Of a stretch of DNA of 17,849 nucleotides, positions 13,727 through 17,849 are shown piece by piece; position 1 is the stretch's first letter, and every line of letters starts with the position of its first letter. The notes under the pieces were generated by a model, which was given only the letters and a program-made list of their open reading frames with translations, ran no database searches and was not told the DNA's origin. Source of the stretch: an uncultured Psychrobacillus sp. (GTDB taxonomy: Bacteria > Bacillota > Bacilli > Bacillales_A > Planococcaceae); NCBI GenBank assembly GCA_934234185.1, contig CAKQHO010000069.1, forward strand, positions 1 to 17,849, written 5' to 3'. The position numbers and the translations under genes were made by a program.

Positions 13727-13758
13727 ATTGACTATAGTCAGTGACTGTAGTCAATATA
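13724..13758. promoter_or_regulatory. Tandem operator, 35-base palindrome over -10 and start site of the ligase operon
   Basis: The 17 bases 13724-13740 and 13742-13758 are reverse complements at 16 of 17 positions around a central G. Within them lie two smaller dyads: TGACTATAGTCA (13729-13740, perfect) and TGACTGTAGTCA (13742-13753, one mismatched pair), 13 bases apart start to start. Two TetR dimers binding adjacent sites would block the polymerase at the -10 and +1. Assignment to the neighbouring TetR protein is inferred from position and symmetry. Confidence 0.8.
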
Positions 13759-13803
13759 CAAATTTATGAAAGCGCTTTATTACTCATGAAGGGAGTAGAG
13801 AAA

Positions 13804-15360
13804 GTGGACATAATAGGTGAAAGAACATTAAAAGATATTCTTGAAGAAAAAGTAGCCTTGCACAGGAATAAGGTTTTTTTAGTTTTTGAAGACAAGGATG
13901 AACAAATTTTTCAATTAACCTATGAAGAGTTTGTTGCTAAGACGAATAGACTGAGCCAGGTTTTTCTCCAAAAAGGTATTCAAAAAGGAATGCATGTTAC
14001 GCTGCATCTACCAAACAATTTGGAATTTATCATTTCCTGGTTCGCTTTAGCTAATATCGGAGCAGTAATGGTGCCGACAAACATTCTTTCAACATCCGAT
14101 GAAATGGAATATGTGCTCAACCATTCAGAGTCGGTATTACTAATTACGGAGGAAGAGTATTTAAGTAAGTTTGAAAGTATACAAGAAAAACTCCCATTTT
14201 TAAGAGAAGTCCTATTGGCTAGAGATGACAAAATAGAGGAGAGAAGCCTTTCTTATTTGATGGAGCAAGCGACAGAGGAATCTCCAACCATAGAAATAAC
14301 TTCAGAGGATGTAGCCGCCATGCTTTACACATCAGGAACCACATCGAAGCCAAAGGGAGTACAAGTGACTCACGCGAACTACATATTTACAGGAGAAATA
14401 ATGTCAAAATCCATTCGCTTAAGTCCGAATGACCGGCAGCTGATTGTTTTGCCATTGTTCCATGGAAATGCCCAATATTATTCTACTATGTCAGCGTTAG
14501 TCACCGGGGCAAGCATTGCACTTACAGAAAGGTTTAGTGCTTCCCGTTATTTTAAACAGGCAAAAAGACTTGGGGCGACGGTAGGCTCATTATTTGCTGC
14601 GCCGATTCGTATGATACTAGCGCAGGAGTATGATAAAAATGATAGGGAAAATTCAATGAGAGTTATCTGGTTTGCACAGCAAGTGGCAGACCATCAGCTC
14701 GAACAATTTGAAGAACGCTACAATGTCCCACTTCTTCAAATGTATGGAATGACTGAAACTATTGGTGTGCCGCTCATGAATCCAATTGATGGGTACCGGA
14801 ATAACCGAAGTATTGGGAGACCGACTGTCGGGTATGAGGTGAAGCTAATTGATCAAGAAGGTAGGGAGGTACCGACTGGGCAATCAGGGCAAATAATTGT
14901 AAGAGGAGTACCTGGAAGGACGATTATGAAGGAATACTTTAAAAATCCAGAAGCAACTTGCGAAACAATTCAGGATGGCTGGTTGTATACAGGAGATAAT
15001 GCAAGGCTAGAGGAAGATGGTTATTTTTACTTTGTTGATCGAATAAAAGATATGATTAAGCGCTCGGGAGAGAATGTAGCCGCCAACGAGGTAGAAAGTG
15101 TTTTATCCGAGCATCCAAGTGTCTATGAAGCTGCTGTTATAGGAATTCCAGATGATATGCGAGATGAAGCTATTAAGGCTTATGTAATTTTGAAAAAAGG
15201 CTTGCATGTAACAGAAGAGGAGCTTATAGCATTTTGTAAAGGCAAACTAGCTAAATTTAAAGTACCAAATTTCGTGGAATTTGTGCAAGAATTTCCGAGG
15301 ACTTCTGTAGGTAAAATACAAAAACATTTGTTAAGAAAAGAAGCTACCAATATTATATAA
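13804..15360 (+). CDS. CaiC-like acyl-CoA ligase (AMP-forming; crotonobetaine/carnitine-CoA ligase type)
   Basis: 518 residues from a GTG start at 13804, chosen because AAGGGAG lies eight bases upstream and the product begins MDIIG, as I recall for Escherichia coli CaiC. An in-frame ATG at 13786 lacks a good ribosome binding site, and the upstream GTG at 13741 sits in the operator, too close to the predicted transcript start. The enzyme activates a carboxylate with ATP to an acyl-AMP and then a CoA thioester. Motifs: P-loop YTSGTTSKPKG (175-185), YGMTET (314-319), LYTGD (Asp398), VDRIKDMIKRSGEN hinge region (about 411-424) and catalytic Lys504 (SVGKIQK). Similarity to CaiC extends through AKFKVP and the R-D-E-A-I-K-A block. 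It is the first gene of an operon with the MHS transporter, 13 bases apart. True substrate (carnitine, crotonobetaine, gamma-butyrobetaine or another short acid) is unproven. Confidence 0.88.
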   Translation: MDIIGERTLKDILEEKVALHRNKVFLVFEDKDEQIFQLTYEEFVAKTNRLSQVFLQKGIQKGMHVTLHLPNNLEFIISWFALANIGAVMVPTNILSTSDEMEYVLNHSESVLLITEEEYLSKFESIQEKLPFLREVLLARDDKIEERSLSYLMEQATEESPTIEITSEDVAAMLYTSGTTSKPKGVQVTHANYIFTGEIMSKSIRLSPNDRQLIVLPLFHGNAQYYSTMSALVTGASIALTERFSASRYFKQAKRLGATVGSLFAAPIRMILAQEYDKNDRENSMRVIWFAQQVADHQLEQFEERYNVPLLQMYGMTETIGVPLMNPIDGYRNNRSIGRPTVGYEVKLIDQEGREVPTGQSGQIIVRGVPGRTIMKEYFKNPEATCETIQDGWLYTGDNARLEEDGYFYFVDRIKDMIKRSGENVAANEVESVLSEHPSVYEAAVIGIPDDMRDEAIKAYVILKKGLHVTEEELIAFCKGKLAKFKVPNFVEFVQEFPRTSVGKIQKHLLRKEATNII

Positions 15361-15373
15361 AGGAGTGAAATGA

Positions 15374-16717
15374 ATGAAAAAAAATCGAGTGTTATTTGCA
15401 AGTGTTGCTGGTTCAGTAATAGAATGGTATGACTTTTATTTGTATGGTACTGCTACTGCTTTAGTCTTTTCATCTCTCTTCTTTCCAACACATGATCCTA
15501 CCGTATCGATCCTAATCGCATTTGCAACGTTTGGAGCGGGATACGCCGCTAGACCAATCGGTAGTATAATTTTTGGTCATATGGGTGATAAAATCGGGCG
15601 AAAGGCTGCACTAATGCTCACTCTTATAGGGATGGGAGGAAGCTCTTTTTTAATCGGGTTACTGCCTACTTATGCACAAATAGGAATATGGGCTCCTGTC
15701 ATGTTAGTAGTGCTTCGATTGCTACAAGGTATAGCACTTGGTGGTGAGTGGGGAGGAGCAGTATTGCTTGCCACTGAAAACGCTACCAAAGGAGTGAGAG
15801 GTCTTTATGGCTCCATTCCGCAGCTTGGGGTGCCATTAGGTTTAGTAGCCGGAACATTTAGCTTCACTATTATTAGTGCCTTTACAACTAATGCCCAATT
15901 TATGGCATGGGGATGGAGAATTCCTTTTCTATTCAGTGCAGTTTTAATAGTTTTAGCCTTATGGATTAGAAATGGAATTGATGAAACTCCAGCCTTTCAG
16001 CAAAAAAAGGATACTGGAGATATTGTAAAGGTACCAATTGTGCATACACTGAAAACCAATTGGAGAAGTGTGTTACAGGTTATTGGTTTGAAGCTAGGTG
16101 ATGGTTTTTTCAACGTTTTTCTTATGTCTTATGTCTTGGTCTTTGCGACAACTTATTTAGGATATTCTCGAAACACCGCATTGCTAGCATTAACAATTAG
16201 CTGTGCCACGATGTTGCTTACCATTCCGGTAATGGGATATATCTCTGACTTTATTGGAAGAAAAACCATTTATATTGGTGGTTTAATAGCAATGGCAGCT
16301 TTGTCTATTCCTTATTTTGCCTTGTCGGGTCAAAGTGTAACATTCTTCTTTATTATGCAAATTGCGCTTTTAGGAGTAATCTGGGCAGCCATATTTGCCG
16401 TTCAAGGTACGTTCTTTTCAGAAATGTTCCCAGCTAATATTCGTTATACGGGGCTTTCCTTTGGTTACCAGGTTGCCGCGGCTATCGTTGGATTTGGTCC
16501 GATGATTTGGACATCTATGGCTGCAGCCTATGGTCCATCCTCACTTGTATTTGGAGGATTTATGATAGGTGGATTAGTTATATCTTTAATTATTGCTTTT
16601 GTCTCAGCAGATACAAGAAAGATTACACAATACGAGGAGATAGAAGAGGAAGAGGTTGCTGATTCTAAGCCAGTACTGAAGCAATCTCTAACGTTGAATA
16701 GCAGTATTAAAGAGTAG
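15374..16717 (+). CDS. MHS-family MFS transporter (metabolite:H+ symporter)
   Basis: 447 residues, 12 predicted membrane helices. AAAGGAG overlaps the ligase stop codon and lies eight bases before the ATG, so the two genes are translationally close. Family signatures are strong: VAGSVIEWYDFYLYGTA (11-27), GHMGDKIGRK (68-77, loop 2-3 motif), RLLQGIALGGEWGGA (115-129), WGWRIPFL (179-186) and ETPAF (204-208). The MHS group includes ProP (proline/betaine), ShiA (shikimate) and KgtP (2-oxoglutarate), and imports organic acids or zwitterions with protons. Being cotranscribed with a CaiC-like ligase, it probably imports that ligase's substrate. This differs from the BCCT antiporter CaiT that accompanies CaiC in enterobacteria. 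A short acidic cytoplasmic tail (about 420-447) ends the protein. Confidence 0.9.
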   Translation: MKKNRVLFASVAGSVIEWYDFYLYGTATALVFSSLFFPTHDPTVSILIAFATFGAGYAARPIGSIIFGHMGDKIGRKAALMLTLIGMGGSSFLIGLLPTYAQIGIWAPVMLVVLRLLQGIALGGEWGGAVLLATENATKGVRGLYGSIPQLGVPLGLVAGTFSFTIISAFTTNAQFMAWGWRIPFLFSAVLIVLALWIRNGIDETPAFQQKKDTGDIVKVPIVHTLKTNWRSVLQVIGLKLGDGFFNVFLMSYVLVFATTYLGYSRNTALLALTISCATMLLTIPVMGYISDFIGRKTIYIGGLIAMAALSIPYFALSGQSVTFFFIMQIALLGVIWAAIFAVQGTFFSEMFPANIRYTGLSFGYQVAAAIVGFGPMIWTSMAAAYGPSSLVFGGFMIGGLVISLIIAFVSADTRKITQYEEIEEEEVADSKPVLKQSLTLNSSIKE

Positions 16718-16780
16718 GATATTTGTTTTATTGGAAAGAATAACAGAGTAAAAGACTAAAATGCTTGATATCCAGCCAGC

Positions 16781-16860
16781 AACCGCAGAACGGAGAAAGT
16801 GTGGTTGATCCAAGGTGAAGAATAACCGTCAACCTGTACACAGGCGACGGTTATTTTTTT
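16781..16860 (+). terminator. Two-hairpin 3' end of the ligase/MHS operon with terminator at 16821-16860
   Basis: The terminator stem AATAACCGTC (16821-16830) pairs with GACGGTTATT (16846-16855), with an inner CCTGT/ACAGG helix and a T-run after it. Upstream, AACCGCA (16781-16787) can pair with TGTGGTT (16800-16806) through one G-U pair. GGTTGA (16803-16808) could instead pair with TCAACC (16829-16834) and disrupt the terminator. It lies just before the stop of the convergent acyltransferase gene and might weakly terminate that transcript too. Confidence 0.85.
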
Positions 16861-16868
16861 TATAATAA

Positions 16869-17849
16869 TTAAAATCTAATTGATTTTCGTAATAAAACTC
16901 TTGGGTTTTTGGAGCGAATATCTCCTAAAAGAAACTTTCCGTAAGGGATGGCACGCTGCAAAGTTATTGAAATAATCATAGGTATAAATATTCCAAAAAA
17001 CGTATAACCCACTACTCCATATTCTAGGTAATCATTTAGTAGCATGTCAGTGAAAATATGAAGATACATTATTGCGATAGAGTGCTTCTCAATCACGGAT
17101 AACCAGCTAAGTGATACAAGCTTTGTAACTCGCTGGAAAACTCCGATAAGTACAATAATGGATGCAATTGGTATGATGAAATCTAATACAATATGATCGT
17201 AACGTAAAAATTTCATACTTAACTGGTAATTGATCAATCCTGCTCGATCTGCAAAATAAGCGGCGATAGTTATTGCTAATGCCCCCACAAGCCAGGGCTT
17301 GGTGACATTCATCCATATAGACTTTCCATAATAGCCTAATGAAAAATATACAATAGCCATTAGTGTTACATCTAGATTCCAGAGCATCGGAATAGATTGA
17401 GCTGACTCAACTGTTGATCCATTTAATACCTTTTGAGCAAAGAAACTTTCTAAATGAGCTATCAAATAAAACGTCACCAGTAATAGAATTTGTTTCGTTC
17501 TATTTAAATATTTGGTCATCCACATAAATAATAAATAAGTAAAGAATAATGTGGTTACAAACCAAAAGACCCCATATGCTCCTCTTACAAAACGCCCTGC
17601 TACTATAAGTGTCCAAGCATCCTGTAGATACCAAGAAATATCATAGTTTCCTTGTCCAATCTCCATCCCATATCGAATAATGGTGATAGCTATTAGGAAG
17701 AATAGATAAGGTACCATAAGCTGCAGAAACCTCTTTTTAATCGGTTTTTGGGGGTCCTCATTTTCTCTTATTTCCTTAAAAAATATGCCGCTTAGTAAAA
17801 AGAATGCCGGCATATGAAACCAATAGATATATTTTGATAGCCAAAAGTC
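16869..17849 (-). CDS. Acyltransferase-3 family membrane protein, 5' end beyond the window
   Basis: The frame is open to the right edge, so 326 C-terminal residues are visible. An internal ATG at 17813 is not the start: codons before it read through WFH into MPAFFLLSGIFF, the conserved second-segment signature of the family, which normally lies some tens of residues from the N-terminus. The protein then shows about nine or ten hydrophobic segments with a GVFWFVTTLFFTYLLF stretch, typical of integral membrane O-acetyl/acyltransferases that modify sugars, wall polymers or exopolysaccharide (YfiQ/OafA/NodX-like). The catalytic N-terminal Arg/His region is outside the window, and the acceptor is unknown. 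It is convergent with the MHS operon and separated from it only by that operon's terminator. Confidence 0.85.
   Translation of the reverse strand, partial: DFWLSKYIYWFHMPAFFLLSGIFFKEIRENEDPQKPIKKRFLQLMVPYLFFLIAITIIRYGMEIGQGNYDISWYLQDAWTLIVAGRFVRGAYGVFWFVTTLFFTYLLFMWMTKYLNRTKQILLLVTFYLIAHLESFFAQKVLNGSTVESAQSIPMLWNLDVTLMAIVYFSLGYYGKSIWMNVTKPWLVGALAITIAAYFADRAGLINYQLSMKFLRYDHIVLDFIIPIASIIVLIGVFQRVTKLVSLSWLSVIEKHSIAIMYLHIFTDMLLNDYLEYGVVGYTFFGIFIPMIISITLQRAIPYGKFLLGDIRSKNPRVLLRKSIRF

Noticed and set aside
16741..16860. Riboswitch or T-box ahead of a gene
   Set aside because: No T-box AGGGTGGAACCGCG-like motif or known aptamer core was seen, and no gene in the same orientation follows the terminator.
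17813..17849. ATG at 17813 as the true start of the acyltransferase
   Set aside because: Upstream codons continue in frame to the window edge and encode the WFH that precedes MPAFFLLSG in the family motif, so the gene is truncated by the window.

Overview
The window is low-GC DNA with Firmicute features: AAGGAG-type ribosome binding sites, TTGACA/TATAAT-type promoters, U-tailed hairpin terminators, and LysM/3D and bacillopeptidase-like secreted proteins. It suggests a member of the Bacillales. A Planococcaceae-like genus (for example Psychrobacillus, Lysinibacillus or Sporosarcina relatives) is my guess from gene content and intergenic repeat style, not something the sequence proves. No RNA gene, CRISPR array, transposase or prophage gene was found.

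Region 1 (1-10230) is one giant secreted-protein gene with its control region. A 617-base leader holds a cluster of TACTTGC/T direct repeats, a decayed fragment of an intergenic repeat and an extended -10 promoter. It is followed by an uninterrupted 3157-codon reading frame and a perfect terminator. Reading along the protein gives a signal peptide, a propeptide, a bacillopeptidase F-like subtilase with an intact Asp/His/Asn/Ser set, and two carboxypeptidase-regulatory-like domains. A seven-blade PQQ-type beta-propeller comes next, then five tandem modules of about 375 residues (two regulatory-like domains plus one glutamine-amidotransferase/ThuA-like domain each), and two Ig-like repeats at the C-terminus. 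The whole protein contains no cysteine, so the five amidotransferase-like domains cannot use the usual Cys nucleophile.

Region 2 (10231-12902) starts with two tandem copies of a GC-rich 124-base palindromic intergenic repeat. A CoA-pyrophosphatase-type Nudix gene and a convergent isochorismatase-family hydrolase follow, sharing a bidirectional terminator. The last gene here encodes a secreted LysM + 3D-domain cell-wall protein of the YocH type.

Region 3 (13007-16860) looks like one regulated catabolic or uptake unit. A TetR-family repressor gene is divergent from a two-gene operon encoding a CaiC-like (carnitine/crotonobetaine-type) acyl-CoA ligase and an MHS-family MFS symporter. The 200-base divergent region carries a promoter for each side and three palindromes, two of which sit on the -10 elements. 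The simplest reading is that the transporter imports an organic acid or betaine-like compound, the ligase activates it to a CoA thioester, and the TetR protein senses substrate or thioester and derepresses the operon.

Region 4 (16869-17849) is the 3' part of a membrane acyltransferase-3 gene on the minus strand that runs off the window end.
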